Source: Halotalea alkalilenta DSM 17697 (GTDB taxonomy: Bacteria > Pseudomonadota > Gammaproteobacteria > Pseudomonadales > Halomonadaceae). From it: a DNA stretch of 64,000 nt. This document shows, in pieces, positions 25,506 through 34,816 of this stretch. The notes under the pieces are model-generated. The model did no database searches, was not told the DNA's origin, and worked only from the letters and a program-made list of their open reading frames with translations. The stretch's first letter is position 1. The number at the start of each line of letters is the position of its first letter. Position numbers and translations under genes: made by a program. The stretch covers positions 143,807 to 207,806 of the forward strand of contig NZ_KK211229.1 of NCBI RefSeq assembly GCF_000621205.1, in the 5' to 3' direction.

Positions 25506-27062
25506 TCAGGCCATCTCGAAGCGATAGCACCAGGTTTCGCTCGCCGCTCTGTCGCCGGCGCGCAGGCTCAGCCACAGGGTCACTGGGTCGGGGTCGTCGT
25601 CGGCGCGCCAGTCGAACTGCACCCGGCAGGCGTCGCGCGACGGCGACTCGATCAATCGGATACTCTCGAGGTGGCCATGGGAGGCCTCGAGCCGGGGGGT
25701 GATCCGTTCGCCTCGGCCGAGCTCGTCGAGCGCGCCGCTGAAATCGACCGCGAAGCGGCGTACCTCGGAGGCCTGGGCCGCGCCGGCGAACGAAGCATGG
25801 ACCTGGGCGAGCTCGGTCTTCACCGGCGGCAGGGCGCTCCAGTGCAGGCGGTAGGGCAGCCGCAGCCGGTCGCCGGCGCGGGCCGGTGCGGCGGGTATCC
25901 AATAGGCGCCGATGTTGTCGGAGGTCTCGCCCCGGGTCGGCAGCTCGAGCAGCTCGATGGCGCCCTTGCCCCAATCGCCGAGCGGTTCGACCCAGAGGCT
26001 CGGACGTAGATCGTAGCGATCCTCGGTGTCCTGGTAGTTGGCGAAATCGTGGTCGGCCTGGATCAGGCCGAACCCGCGCGGCGTCTCGTCGTCCTCGAAG
26101 CGCTGGCGGGCGAGGCGACGAGGGTTGCGCAGCGGCCGGCAGATCCACTCGCCGTCGCTGCGCTGGATCGACAGCCGGTCCGAGTCGTGCAGCTGGGCGT
26201 GGAAGGTGTCGACCGCCATCGGCTGGGTCTTGCCGACGGCGAACATGCTAGTCATCGGCGCGACGCCAAGGCGGTCGATGTCATGGCGCAGGTAGAGCTC
26301 CGGGGTGATGTCCATCTTCACGCCCTCGGCCCGGCAATCGATCACGAAACGATAGGCGCCGGTCAGGCTTGTCGATTCGAGCAGCGCATAGAGGGTCAGC
26401 CGGGTCGAGTCGGGCGGTGGGGTCTCGAGCCAGAAGCGGGTGAAGTTGGGAAACTCCTCGCCGTAGCCGTCACCCGCGTCGATCGCAAGGCCACGCGCGG
26501 AGAGGCCGAACTGCAGGTTGTCGTCGATCGCACGGAAGTAGCTGGCGCCGAGGAAGGAGACCTGGTCCTGGTAGTCGAGATGCGGTCGCCTTCGGATCCT
26601 GACCCCGGCGAAGCCGTAGTCGCCGGTCAGCGTCGAGGGGTCGAGCTCGGCGCCTGCGTAGTCGAACAGCCAAGGGTGAAAATGGATCTCGCGTGCCAGC
26701 CCGCTGGCCGGGTCCAGCTCGTGGACCCGTACCCGTTGCCTGAAGCCCATTCCCACATGGAAGAACTGCGCCTCCAGCTCACCATCGCGGCCGTACCACA
26801 GCGCTTGGTCGCGCCGGTACTCGATCCGCTGGTAGCGCTGTGGGGTCAGTTGGGTAAGCGCATCGGGCAGCGGCGGCTCGTCGGGTCGATAGGGAGATTC
26901 GGCGAGCTCGGCGGCCAGCGCTCTCAGTCGATCGAAATCGAACGGTTGCGCTTCTCCGTCGGCGGGACTGGCCTTAGCGTTCGCTGCTAGTAGCGCGCCG
27001 CTTGGAAGCCCACAGGCGGCGAACATCGACGCCGCGGTACGAATGAAGTCTCTGCGCTGCAT
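25506..27062 (-). CDS. opgD: Periplasmic glucans biosynthesis protein D (OpgD/MdoD)
   Basis: A 518-residue OpgD/OpgG-family protein. The chosen start gives a twin-arginine signal (MQRRDFIRTAASMFAACGLP, ending around AKASPA), as in E. coli OpgD. The mature part has FDFDRLRALAAELAESPY near its start, HFHPWLFDYAG, a SYFRAIDDNLQFGLSARGLAID region, and MKMDITPELYLRHDIDRLGVAPMTSMF-like central sequence. OpgD shapes the backbone of osmoregulated periplasmic glucans. It is solitary here, with no opgG or opgH nearby. It converges with def, with only 6 bp between the stops. Confidence 0.9.
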   Translation of the reverse strand: MQRRDFIRTAASMFAACGLPSGALLAANAKASPADGEAQPFDFDRLRALAAELAESPYRPDEPPLPDALTQLTPQRYQRIEYRRDQALWYGRDGELEAQFFHVGMGFRQRVRVHELDPASGLAREIHFHPWLFDYAGAELDPSTLTGDYGFAGVRIRRRPHLDYQDQVSFLGASYFRAIDDNLQFGLSARGLAIDAGDGYGEEFPNFTRFWLETPPPDSTRLTLYALLESTSLTGAYRFVIDCRAEGVKMDITPELYLRHDIDRLGVAPMTSMFAVGKTQPMAVDTFHAQLHDSDRLSIQRSDGEWICRPLRNPRRLARQRFEDDETPRGFGLIQADHDFANYQDTEDRYDLRPSLWVEPLGDWGKGAIELLELPTRGETSDNIGAYWIPAAPARAGDRLRLPYRLHWSALPPVKTELAQVHASFAGAAQASEVRRFAVDFSGALDELGRGERITPRLEASHGHLESIRLIESPSRDACRVQFDWRADDDPDPVTLWLSLRAGDRAASETWCYRFEMA

Positions 27063-27207
27063 GGGGCAAGTTCGCCTTGGCTGCATGGATGGGCGGTGTG
27101 GTGCCACTGGTGGGTGCGACACGGCGCGGCGGGGAAAGTTTCGCTTTCTCGGCAATGATGTCCGGATCCGGCTAGTTACCCCCTGGGGAGAGTGCTACCG
27201 TCGAGCG

Positions 27208-28740
27208 ATGAACATGACCATCGACGACATGCTGCCGAGCTCGGAGGTTTGCGAGCGGGCGAGACTTAGCCGCGATCCGCGCTTCGACGGACGTTTCTTC
27301 ACTGCCGTCGTCAGCACTGGGATCTACTGTCGGCCGATGTGTCCCGCCCCGGCGCCGAAGGCGGAGAATGTGAGCTACTACGCCAGCGCCGCGGCAGCCG
27401 AGGCGGCGGGATACCGCCCCTGCCTGCGCTGCCGGCCTGAGCTTGCACCGGGCAGCGGCGCCTGGCGGCGCGGTGACTCCCGCTTGGCGAGGGCGCTGAA
27501 ACTGATCGATGAGGGGGTGCTTGCCGAACGACCGCTGGCGCACCTGGCCGAGCGGCTAAGCTTAAGCGAGCGGCAGCTGCGGCGGCTGTTCGTCGAGCGC
27601 CTCGGTGCCACACCGAGCCAGGTGCACGGCACGCGGCGGCTGCTGTTCGCCAAGCAGCTGCTGACCGAGACCCGGCTGCCGATCACCGAGATAGCGCTGG
27701 CGGCGGGGTTCGGCAGCCAGCGACGGTTCAACGCCGCCTTCCTCGATGCCTACCGTATCGCCCCACGCGAGCTGCGCGGCCGCTCGCGGGTGGCCGGCGG
27801 CGCTGGGACGACGCTGACCCTGCGGCTCGGCTACCGTCCCCCTTACGATTTCGAGGCGATGCTCGATTTCCTGCGCGGTCGCGCGCTGCCCGGTATCGAA
27901 CGGGTCGATGCGTCGAGCTACGCCCGGGTGGTCGGTGACCTTCAGCAGCCTGGCTGGCTGCGGGTCAGTGCCTGGCCGGACGGCGCCCATGCGCTGCGCC
28001 TGGAACTGCACGGCGCGGCGACCACGAAGCTCTTGGAGATCGTCACCCGGCTGCGGCGGATGTTCGATCTCGATGCCGATCCCTATGCCATCGCCGAGGT
28101 GCTGTCACGGGACCCAAGACTTGCGCCGCTGGTCGAGCGCCGCCCTGGGCTGCGCCTGCCGAGCGGCTGGGACGGTTTCGAGATCGCGGTGCGCGCGGTG
28201 ATCGGCCAGCGGATCAGCGTCAGCGCCGCGCGTACCTTGACCAGCCGGCTGGTGCAGCGCTTCGGTATCGCTCTGGCCGAGCCTTTCGCTCCAGGGCTCG
28301 AGCGCCTGTTTCCTACCCCCGAAGCGCTCGCCGAGGGCGATCTGGATGCGCTCGGACTGGCCCGCGCGCGCGCAGCGACGCTGCGCGCCATGGCGGTGGC
28401 GCTGCTCGAAGGACAGGTGGATTTTCGCGTCGAGCGGTCGCTGGAGGAGTTCGCCGCCCGCTGGGTCCGGCTGCCGGGAATCGGCCCGTGGACCGCCCAC
28501 TACATCGCGCTACGCGGTCTCGGCCATCCCGATGCGCTACCCGCTGAAGACCTCGTCGTGCAGAGAAGCATCGCGGGCGCAGGCGATCGTTTGACCGCCA
28601 AGGCGCTGATCGCGCGCTTCGAAGCGATACGGCCGTGGCGCGGTTACGCGGTGATCCAGCTCTGGCGCGAGGCGCAGCTCCACGCTCCGAAGCCGGGCCG
28701 GCGAGCTCCCAAGCAGCGCCCATCGGCGGTCAGTGGCTGA
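27208..28740 (+). CDS. Ada N-terminal domain fused to AlkA DNA-3-methyladenine glycosylase
   Basis: A 510-residue alkylation-repair fusion. Residues about 8-80 are the Ada zinc/phosphotriester domain with four cysteines (C41, C45, C72, C75), where C41 would accept methyl from phosphotriesters. An AraC-type helix-turn-helix follows (about 90-190, HLAERLSLSERQLRRLFVERLG). Then come the AlkA N-terminal domain (about 200-310) and the HhH-GPD glycosylase domain with LPGIGPWTAHYIALRGLG and probable catalytic D448. There is no O6-methylguanine methyltransferase domain; that activity is supplied by the next gene. A methyl-activated regulator that is itself a glycosylase is the likely role. Confidence 0.92.
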   Translation: MNMTIDDMLPSSEVCERARLSRDPRFDGRFFTAVVSTGIYCRPMCPAPAPKAENVSYYASAAAAEAAGYRPCLRCRPELAPGSGAWRRGDSRLARALKLIDEGVLAERPLAHLAERLSLSERQLRRLFVERLGATPSQVHGTRRLLFAKQLLTETRLPITEIALAAGFGSQRRFNAAFLDAYRIAPRELRGRSRVAGGAGTTLTLRLGYRPPYDFEAMLDFLRGRALPGIERVDASSYARVVGDLQQPGWLRVSAWPDGAHALRLELHGAATTKLLEIVTRLRRMFDLDADPYAIAEVLSRDPRLAPLVERRPGLRLPSGWDGFEIAVRAVIGQRISVSAARTLTSRLVQRFGIALAEPFAPGLERLFPTPEALAEGDLDALGLARARAATLRAMAVALLEGQVDFRVERSLEEFAARWVRLPGIGPWTAHYIALRGLGHPDALPAEDLVVQRSIAGAGDRLTAKALIARFEAIRPWRGYAVIQLWREAQLHAPKPGRRAPKQRPSAVSG

Positions 28741-28777
28741 TCGTGCGGCGCGTCGCATTTCGCAAGGAGAAACCAGC

Positions 28778-29287
28778 ATGACGTTCTATACGCATATCCG
28801 CAGTCCCGTCGGCAGGCTGCTGCTGGCCGCGGACGACGAGGGGCTCCGGCTGATCGAGTTCGAGCATCCCCGCCATCCTTATCGGCTGGGAGACGATTGG
28901 CGAGAGGGTGAGCATCCGCTGCTCGAGGAGGCGCGGACCCAGCTCGACGAATACTTCAACCAGGGACGCCGGCGCTTCGAGCTCAAGCTCGCGCCGCGGG
29001 GCACTGAGTTCCAGCGCCTGGTGTGGAGTGCGCTTGCAACGATAGGCTATGGCGAGACGCTCAGCTATGCCGGGCTCGCAGCGAGGATCGACGCCCCTCG
29101 CGCGGTGCGCGCGGTGGGTGCTGCGAACGGACGCAACCCGCTGCCGATCGTGCTGCCGTGCCACCGGGTGATCGGCACTAACGGCAGCCTCACCGGCTTC
29201 GGCGGTGGGCTGCCGGTCAAACGTTACCTGCTCGAACTCGAAGGCGTACCGCTCGAGCGTGATCTGTTCGGCACCGCGTCGCTATGA
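28778..29287 (+). CDS. ogt: Methylated-DNA-protein-cysteine methyltransferase (Ogt)
   Basis: A 169-residue O6-alkylguanine-DNA alkyltransferase. The active-site motif LPCHRVIGTNGSLTGFGGGL contains acceptor C128. Upstream is the recognition helix FQRLVWSALATIGYGETLSYAGLAARI, and the Arg finger region is RAVRAVGAANGRNP. AAGGAG precedes the ATG by 7 bases. It lies 37 bp after the Ada-AlkA gene, so the two form an alkylation-damage operon in which the activities of E. coli Ada are split across two proteins. Confidence 0.93.
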   Translation: MTFYTHIRSPVGRLLLAADDEGLRLIEFEHPRHPYRLGDDWREGEHPLLEEARTQLDEYFNQGRRRFELKLAPRGTEFQRLVWSALATIGYGETLSYAGLAARIDAPRAVRAVGAANGRNPLPIVLPCHRVIGTNGSLTGFGGGLPVKRYLLELEGVPLERDLFGTASL

Positions 29288-29304
29288 CGCGATGCCGATT
29301 CACC

Positions 29305-29322
29305 CCGCCTGGGATCAGGCGG
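29305..29322. terminator. Hairpin between convergent ogt and alcohol dehydrogenase genes
   Basis: A 7-bp stem CCGCCTG / CAGGCGG with a 4-base loop spans the last codon of the dehydrogenase gene and lies 17 bp after ogt. On the + strand it is followed by CGTTCTTC, a weak T-rich tail. Shared termination is inferred. Confidence 0.45.
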
Positions 29323-30373
29323 CGTTCTTCAACGACTGCATATCGATCACGAAGCGATACTTGACGTCGCCTTTCTGCATCCGCTCGAACGCTTCGTTGA
29401 TGTTCTGAATGTCGATGACCTCGACGTCGCAGCCGATGCCATGCTCGGCGCAGAAGTCGAGCAGCTCCTGGGTCTCGGGGAGTCCGCCGATCAGCGAGCC
29501 CGCGACCACGCGACGCTTGAACACCAGTTCGAAGGCGTCGAGCGCCGGCTCGATCGGCTCGATCAGGCCGACCAGGATGTGAGTGCCATCGAACTTGAGC
29601 GCCTTGAGGTAGGGGTTCAAGTCGTGCTGCACCGGAATGGTATCGAGCATGAAGTCGAAGGTCCCAGCGACTGCTTCCATCTGCGCCGCATCGGTGGAGA
29701 CCACCACATGGTCGGCGCCCTGGTGCTTGGCTTCCGCGACCTTCGACTCGGAGCGTGTGAACAGGGTCACCTCGGCGCCGAGCGCCTTGGCCAGCTTGAC
29801 CCCCATGTGGCCGAGGCCGCCCATGCCGATCACGCCGATCTTGTGACCGGCCTTGACGCCATGGTGCTTGAGCGGTGAATAGGTGGTGATCCCGGCGCAG
29901 AGGATCGGCGCGGCGGATTTGAGATCGATCCCATCGGGCATATGAACGACGAAGCGCTCGCTGACCACGATCTTGTCCGAATAGCCGCCCTGGGTCGTGG
30001 TGCCATCGTGGCGATCGGGGCTGCCGTAGGTCATGGTGAAGCCTTCGAGGCAATACTGCTCGAGTCCTTTTTCGCAAGCCTCGCAGTGGCGGCAGGAGTC
30101 GACGATGCAGCCGACGCCGACGATCTCACCGACCTTGAAGCCTTCGACCTCGTCGCCCACCGCGGTGACCCGGCCGACGATCTCGTGGCCCGGCACCACC
30201 GGATAGGTGCTGAAGCCCCAGTCGTTGCGGGCGAAATGCAGATCGCTATGGCAGACCCCGCAGTAGAGGATCTCGATCGCCACGTCGTCGGGGCGCGGCG
30301 CACGGCGATCGAAGCTGAAAGGCTCGAGTGGCTTGGTGGCGGAAAGTGCAGCGTAGGATCGAGTATTGGACAT
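29315..30373 (-). CDS. Zinc-dependent NAD(P) alcohol dehydrogenase (YahK/cinnamyl-alcohol type)
   Basis: A 352-residue medium-chain dehydrogenase. Catalytic zinc ligands are in CGVCHSDLHFARND and PGHEIVG, the structural zinc Cys cluster is CIVDSCRHCEACEKGLEQYC, and the cofactor site is GVIGMGGLGHMGVKLAKALG. The pattern matches YahK/YjgB and cinnamyl-alcohol dehydrogenases, which reduce broad-range aldehydes with NADPH. The ATG at 30373 follows AGGAAACC. It is divergent from an AraC regulator of the YqhC type, which in E. coli activates aldehyde reductase genes, so induction by reactive aldehydes is likely. Confidence 0.92.
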   Translation of the reverse strand: MSNTRSYAALSATKPLEPFSFDRRAPRPDDVAIEILYCGVCHSDLHFARNDWGFSTYPVVPGHEIVGRVTAVGDEVEGFKVGEIVGVGCIVDSCRHCEACEKGLEQYCLEGFTMTYGSPDRHDGTTTQGGYSDKIVVSERFVVHMPDGIDLKSAAPILCAGITTYSPLKHHGVKAGHKIGVIGMGGLGHMGVKLAKALGAEVTLFTRSESKVAEAKHQGADHVVVSTDAAQMEAVAGTFDFMLDTIPVQHDLNPYLKALKFDGTHILVGLIEPIEPALDAFELVFKRRVVAGSLIGGLPETQELLDFCAEHGIGCDVEVIDIQNINEAFERMQKGDVKYRFVIDMQSLKNAA

Positions 30374-30599
30374 GTTGGTTTCCTGGCAGAACAACGGGCA
30401 ATCGGCCCGAAAGGTGAGGAGGCGGCAGGCCCAAGGGCCGCCACCCAGTGAGTACAAGTGTGGTTGCCAAGGGGCTTCAGTGCCATGCAGGATCCTGCGT
30501 TCTTTTTGCCTGATCCTATGGAATTCCCTCTTCAATAGAGGAGGGGACGGTGTTTTTCCTGCATGATGTTACGGTGTAACGGAAACGGAGGCTGATGCA

Positions 30600-31493
30600 A
30601 TGACCATCCTGGAGCATTCCGCACCGCCCTCGGTCGCGGCCGACTACGCTGGTCGCCTGGCCCCTCGCCTCGCTTCGCTGGCCGATAGCGGTGGTTTCAA
30701 GGCTTCCATGCTCGAAGATGTCGAGCTGCTGGTCAGCCGCTGCGCCCAGCGCCGCACGCCTTTGATCTACAACGCCGGACTGGTGGTGATCGTCCAGGGG
30801 GGCAAGATCGGCTTTCTCGGTGACCGGGTGATTCACTACGGTGCCGGACATTATCTGGTCCAGGCGATGCCGTTGCCGTTCGAGTGCGAGACCCATGCCA
30901 GTGCGCAGGCGCCGCTGCTCGGGCTCGCGATTCGCCTCGATAGGGCATCGCTCGTCGAGCTCGCCGCCCAGCTGCCGGGGCGCAGGGATGACCCGGCGCC
31001 CGAACCGATGGCCGCGGTGGAGATCGATGCCGAGTTCGGTGAGGCTCTGTCGCGGCTGGTCGACTGCCTGTTCGATCCGGTGCTGTGCCGCGCGCTCGGC
31101 GCAGCAAGGTTGAGAGAGGTGATCTTCGCCGCCCTGCGTGGTGCCCAAGGCGAGGCGCTGCGTCGCCTGGTGCTCGACGGCGGCCACTATCCACGGATTG
31201 CCGAGGCCCTGCGCTTTCTTCACGAACACTACGCCGAGTCACTCAACGTCGACAGGCTGGCCCGCGCCGCGAACATGAGCGCATCCCACTTCCATCACCA
31301 CTTCAAGGCGACCACCCAGCTCGCGCCGCTCCAGTACCTCAAGCGGCTGCGGCTGCTCAAGGCGCGCGCGCTGCTGGCCGAGCACGCCTGCCAGGTCGCC
31401 CAGGCGGCGAGCGCCGTGGGCTATCGCAGCAGCTCGCAGTTTTCCCGCGAGTACAAGCAGTACTTTGGGGTCAGTCCGACCAAGGGGCGGTGA
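30600..31493 (+). CDS. AraC-family regulator (AraC_N/YqhC-like)
   Basis: A 297-residue regulator with an AraC_N N-terminal domain (RRTPLIYNAGLVVIVQGGKIGFLGDRVIHYGAGHYLVQAMPLPF region cut to residues about 42-90) and a C-terminal double helix-turn-helix (about 195-290) containing VDRLARAANMSASHFHHHFK and VAQAASAVGYRSSSQFSREY. GGAGG precedes the ATG. Divergent orientation to the YahK-like dehydrogenase supports direct control of that gene, as with YqhC and yqhD. Confidence 0.9.
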   Translation: MTILEHSAPPSVAADYAGRLAPRLASLADSGGFKASMLEDVELLVSRCAQRRTPLIYNAGLVVIVQGGKIGFLGDRVIHYGAGHYLVQAMPLPFECETHASAQAPLLGLAIRLDRASLVELAAQLPGRRDDPAPEPMAAVEIDAEFGEALSRLVDCLFDPVLCRALGAARLREVIFAALRGAQGEALRRLVLDGGHYPRIAEALRFLHEHYAESLNVDRLARAANMSASHFHHHFKATTQLAPLQYLKRLRLLKARALLAEHACQVAQAASAVGYRSSSQFSREYKQYFGVSPTKGR

Positions 31494-31503
31494 TCACCGC
31501 CCC
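31484..31503. terminator. Perfect 20-bp palindrome at the end of the AraC gene
   Basis: GGGGCGGTGA / TCACCGCCCC is a perfect GC-rich dyad that contains the AraC stop codon and lies 13 bp before the end of the convergent oxidase gene. No T-run follows. A shared transcription block is the simplest reading. Confidence 0.45.
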
Positions 31504-31516
31504 GCTTCGGTACTGC

Positions 31517-32692
31517 TCAGCTGTCGAAGCGCTCCAGCGCGAAGGGGGCGAGGTCGAATTCGCTCTCAGCACCGCAGAGCCGCTGTGCGACCGCTTGACC
31601 GATACCCGCCGAATGCTTGAACCCGTGCCCCGAGCAGGCCGAGACGACGAAAACGCCGGGCATGGTGGGATGGTCATCGAGGATGAAGCCTTGGTCCGGG
31701 GTGACGGTATAGAGGCAGGCGGCGGCGTCGACCACGCGGGAGGAGACCCCGGCGAGGCGTCCGCGCAGGTGGGCCTCGAACAGCGCCTGCGACTCCTTCG
31801 CCGCAACCTGGCGATCCAGCTGGTCGGCATGGGTGGCGACCTGGTCCTGTTCGGTGGCTACCTTGACGCTTCGCTCTCCCAGTAGCGGCGGGAAGCCATA
31901 GAAGTAGTCCGCGTCTCCCGCGCCATGCATCCAGATGTGGACCGGCGAATCGGCAGGAAAGCGTGCGTCAGCCCCCAGGCCGAACCAGTGCAGGGTCTGG
32001 CGGCGTACCGTCAGCAGGCGCTCGAACGGCGCGCCGAGCAGGTCGGTCGCCCAGGCGCCGGCGGCGACCACCGCCCGATCGGCTTCGATGACCGCCTTGT
32101 CGGTGATCACCCGGACGCCACCGGGGCGGCTGTCGATCCGTTCCACCTTGGTATCCACCAAAAGCGTCGCGCTGGCGCGCTCGGCCCGCGCCAGCTGCGC
32201 GGCGATGCAGCGCTCTGGGCGCAGATAGCCGCCACCGGGCTCGAAGTAGGCATGCTGGTCGCGATGCATCCCGGCGAACTGGGGGAAGCGGGCGACCAGC
32301 TCATCACGGTCGAGGCAGCGGTGTTCGATGGCGAAGCGCTCGGCGGTCGCGATCGTGGTGGCGAAAAAGTCCTGCTTGCCGTGATGCGAGCCGCGACCGG
32401 CCGCACCGGCGATCACCACCGCGCCGCAGGCTTCGAACAGCGACTCGCCGCATGCGCTCTCGAGCTCGCGCCAATGACGATGCGATGCGAGTACGAACGG
32501 GACGTAGGCGGCGCCTTCGCCGACGGCCTGGCGCGTGATCCTGGTCTCGCCGTGGCTGGAGCCGCGATCATGCGGGGGGGCGAAGCGGTCCACCCCGACC
32601 ACTGCGACTCCACGGCAGGCGAGCTGGTCGGTGACGGCAGCTCCCATGGCACCGAGTCCTACCACCACTACGTCCGTGCGTATCGTCTGCAT
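31517..32692 (-). CDS. N-methyl-amino-acid oxidase (SolA/monomeric sarcosine oxidase-like)
   Basis: A 391-residue flavoprotein of the monomeric sarcosine oxidase/N-methyltryptophan oxidase group. It begins with VVVVGLGAMGAAVTDQLACRG, then FAPPHDRGSSHGETRITR, the signature of the group. The Cys of ACLYTVTPDQGFILD matches the covalent-FAD cysteine of these oxidases, and CSGHGFKHSAGIGQAVA closes the FAD site. The ATG at 32692 has AGGGAG upstream; an in-frame ATG at 32716 lacks one. It is the last gene of the amino-acid importer operon and probably demethylates or deaminates the imported compound, forming hydrogen peroxide. Confidence 0.88.
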   Translation of the reverse strand: MQTIRTDVVVVGLGAMGAAVTDQLACRGVAVVGVDRFAPPHDRGSSHGETRITRQAVGEGAAYVPFVLASHRHWRELESACGESLFEACGAVVIAGAAGRGSHHGKQDFFATTIATAERFAIEHRCLDRDELVARFPQFAGMHRDQHAYFEPGGGYLRPERCIAAQLARAERASATLLVDTKVERIDSRPGGVRVITDKAVIEADRAVVAAGAWATDLLGAPFERLLTVRRQTLHWFGLGADARFPADSPVHIWMHGAGDADYFYGFPPLLGERSVKVATEQDQVATHADQLDRQVAAKESQALFEAHLRGRLAGVSSRVVDAAACLYTVTPDQGFILDDHPTMPGVFVVSACSGHGFKHSAGIGQAVAQRLCGAESEFDLAPFALERFDS

Positions 32693-32733
32693 CGCTTGGT
32701 TGCTCCCTGTGCTCATGGCCGCGGCGCTTCGGC

Positions 32734-34047
32734 TCACCGCCAGCGCCGTTCGATCCCATCGCGTAGCCGGAACCAACCGCTCGCCAGTGGCAGGAACCAG
32801 GGCCGCCCGTCGTAGAACGGCAGCCGCTGGAACTTCTCGCGGTCGAACGAGAGCGGTCGTGGCGCGCTTTCGAGCAGTTTCTGCGCCAGCCGGTAGCCGA
32901 GCCAGCTCATCAGCGCCACGCCGTTGCCGTTGCAGCCCAGCGCATAGTGCGCCTCATCCATCGTGCCGACGTGGGCGGTCTTGTCGACCGTCATCGCTAC
33001 CTTGCCGCTCCAGGCATGGCTGAGCCGGTAGTCGGCGAGCTCCGGCCAGACTTCGAGCATGCGTGCGCGAAGCTTGAGCGCGGCCTGGCGTTCGTCGATC
33101 TCGTAGAGACCGGGGCGCGAGCCGAACAGCAGCCGGCTGCCGTCTGGAGAGGGGCGGCTGTAGATCAGGTCGCGACGGCTGTCGGTGATCATCCGCCCGC
33201 CCGGTACCAGCCGCTCGATCAGCTCCGGCGGCAGCGGCTCGGTGGCGATCTGGTAGCTGCGCACCGGCACTACCCGGCGCGCCAGCGACGGCGTTGGCGT
33301 GGCATCGGTGTAGCCGTTGGTGCAGACCAGCACTTCGCGGGCCTCGATCGCACCGCGCTGGGTGAGGACCACCTTGCCGCGGCTCGCCGGCTTGATCTCC
33401 AGCACCCGGGCGTGGGAGCGCAGCTCGGCGCCGTGGCGCCGGGCCAGCTCGCGCAGCGCGCGATGGTACTTGGCCGGGTGAAGGCCGCCGTAGTCGTCGA
33501 CCAGGATACCGCCGTGGTAGTAGTCCGAGCCGATCACCTGGTGCTGGTCGTCGCGATTGAAGCGATGCACCTTGACCCCGGTGACCCGGGCGAGGATATC
33601 GCCCATTTGATAAAGCCTCGGCAGATGGCTCGCCGCGTGGGCGCCGAAGTAGCGGCCCTTGATCTCGAGATCGGCGTCGAGCTCTTGCTCCTCGACCAAC
33701 TGCTGGATGAAGGCGAACGAGGCGATCGAGTCCTCGATCATGCGCTGGAACAGCTCGGGAGCGATGCCTTTGATCGCGCCGCCGACCACCAGCTTCTGGC
33801 CGCTGCTGACCATTCCGCCGGTCCGGGTGCTGGCGCCGCTGCCGAGCTCGTCGGCGTCGAGCACCACTACGCGGCGCCCGTGCCGGGCGAGCTCGATCGC
33901 CGCGTTCAGGCCGGCATAGCCGGAGCCGACGATGGCGACGTCGACCTCGGTGGGCAGCGCCTCGAGACAGGTTTCCGGCGGGGCGGCGTCCCACCAATAG
34001 GGGCGCTTAACGAAATCATCGCTGAATACTGCGTCATCTCTGGCCAT
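32734..34047 (-). CDS. FAD-dependent amine oxidase (PuuB/OrdL-like)
   Basis: A 437-residue DAO-family flavoprotein resembling gamma-glutamylputrescine oxidase. It has the typical N-terminal approach [14 protein letters not shown], Rossmann motif [29 protein letters not shown], then [15 protein letters not shown], and a C-terminal [19 protein letters not shown]. It lies between the ABC ATPase (19 bp upstream) and the SolA-like oxidase gene. Members oxidise secondary or primary amines such as gamma-glutamylputrescine, so the importer may carry a polyamine derivative, opine or N-alkyl amino acid. Confidence 0.88.
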   Translation of the reverse strand: MARDDAVFSDDFVKRPYWWDAAPPETCLEALPTEVDVAIVGSGYAGLNAAIELARHGRRVVVLDADELGSGASTRTGGMVSSGQKLVVGGAIKGIAPELFQRMIEDSIASFAFIQQLVEEQELDADLEIKGRYFGAHAASHLPRLYQMGDILARVTGVKVHRFNRDDQHQVIGSDYYHGGILVDDYGGLHPAKYHRALRELARRHGAELRSHARVLEIKPASRGKVVLTQRGAIEAREVLVCTNGYTDATPTPSLARRVVPVRSYQIATEPLPPELIERLVPGGRMITDSRRDLIYSRPSPDGSRLLFGSRPGLYEIDERQAALKLRARMLEVWPELADYRLSHAWSGKVAMTVDKTAHVGTMDEAHYALGCNGNGVALMSWLGYRLAQKLLESAPRPLSFDREKFQRLPFYDGRPWFLPLASGWFRLRDGIERRWR

Positions 34048-34066
34048 CTGGATTCTCTTCGGCAAG

Positions 34067-34816
34067 TCACAGCACCTGGGCGAGAAATTCGCGGGTGCGT
34101 GGATCCTGCGGGGCGTCGAACAGCTCGGCGGGCGGCGCGGACTCGACGATCCGGCCATGGTCGGTGAAGCAGACCCGGTGGGAGACTTCGCGAGCGAAGC
34201 GCATCTCGTGCGTCACCAGTACGCAGGTCATGCCCTCCACGACGAGTTCGCGAATGGTCTCCAGCACGCCCTTCACCGTCTCCGGATCGAGCGCCGCGGT
34301 GACCTCATCGAACAAGATGACCTCAGGCTGCATCGCCAGGGCCCGGGCGATCGCCACGCGCTGCTGCTGGCCGCCGGAGAGTTCGCCGGGATAGCGCGAC
34401 TCCTTGCCATCCAGGTGCACCTTGGCGAGCAGCCGGACCGCACGCTCGCGTACCTCCTCGGGGTCGTGGCCAAGCACTTGGACCGGTGCCATGGCGACGT
34501 TCTCGAGCACGGTGCGATGGGGGAACAGGTTGTACTGTTGGAACACCATCGCCACTTGGCGGCGCAGCGGGCGCATCTCCCGGTCGCTGCGCAGCTCATG
34601 GACACGATGCTCGCCGACCCGGATGAAGCCCTCGTCGACGGGCAGCAGGCCGTTGATGGTGCGCAGGATCGTCGACTTGCCGGAGCCGGACGGACCGATC
34701 ACGCAGACCGCCTCGCCCTTGCCGACGTTGAGCGAGATGCCCTTGAGCACTTCGGTATCGCCGAACGACTTGCGTACGCCGTCGAGCTCGATCAGCGCTT
34801 CGCTGCGTGAGGTCAT
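34067..34816 (-). CDS. Polar amino-acid ABC transporter ATP-binding protein (GlnQ-like)
   Basis: A 249-residue ATPase of the polar amino-acid family. Walker A is GPSGSGKST (about 38-46), the Q-loop is [10 protein letters not shown], the signature is [16 protein letters not shown], and Walker B is [13 protein letters not shown], with Val where most have Pro (DEPT). The switch His is in VTHEM. The start overlaps the permease stop by 4 bp. It energises the two permeases encoded just upstream in the same operon. Confidence 0.93.
   Translation of the reverse strand: MTSRSEALIELDGVRKSFGDTEVLKGISLNVGKGEAVCVIGPSGSGKSTILRTINGLLPVDEGFIRVGEHRVHELRSDREMRPLRRQVAMVFQQYNLFPHRTVLENVAMAPVQVLGHDPEEVRERAVRLLAKVHLDGKESRYPGELSGGQQQRVAIARALAMQPEVILFDEVTAALDPETVKGVLETIRELVVEGMTCVLVTHEMRFAREVSHRVCFTDHGRIVESAPPAELFDAPQDPRTREFLAQVL

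Noticed and set aside
30527-30541. CCTCT-5-AGAGG inverted repeat between the dehydrogenase and AraC genes
   Set aside because: The 5-bp arms are too short to separate from chance, so I did not list it as an operator.
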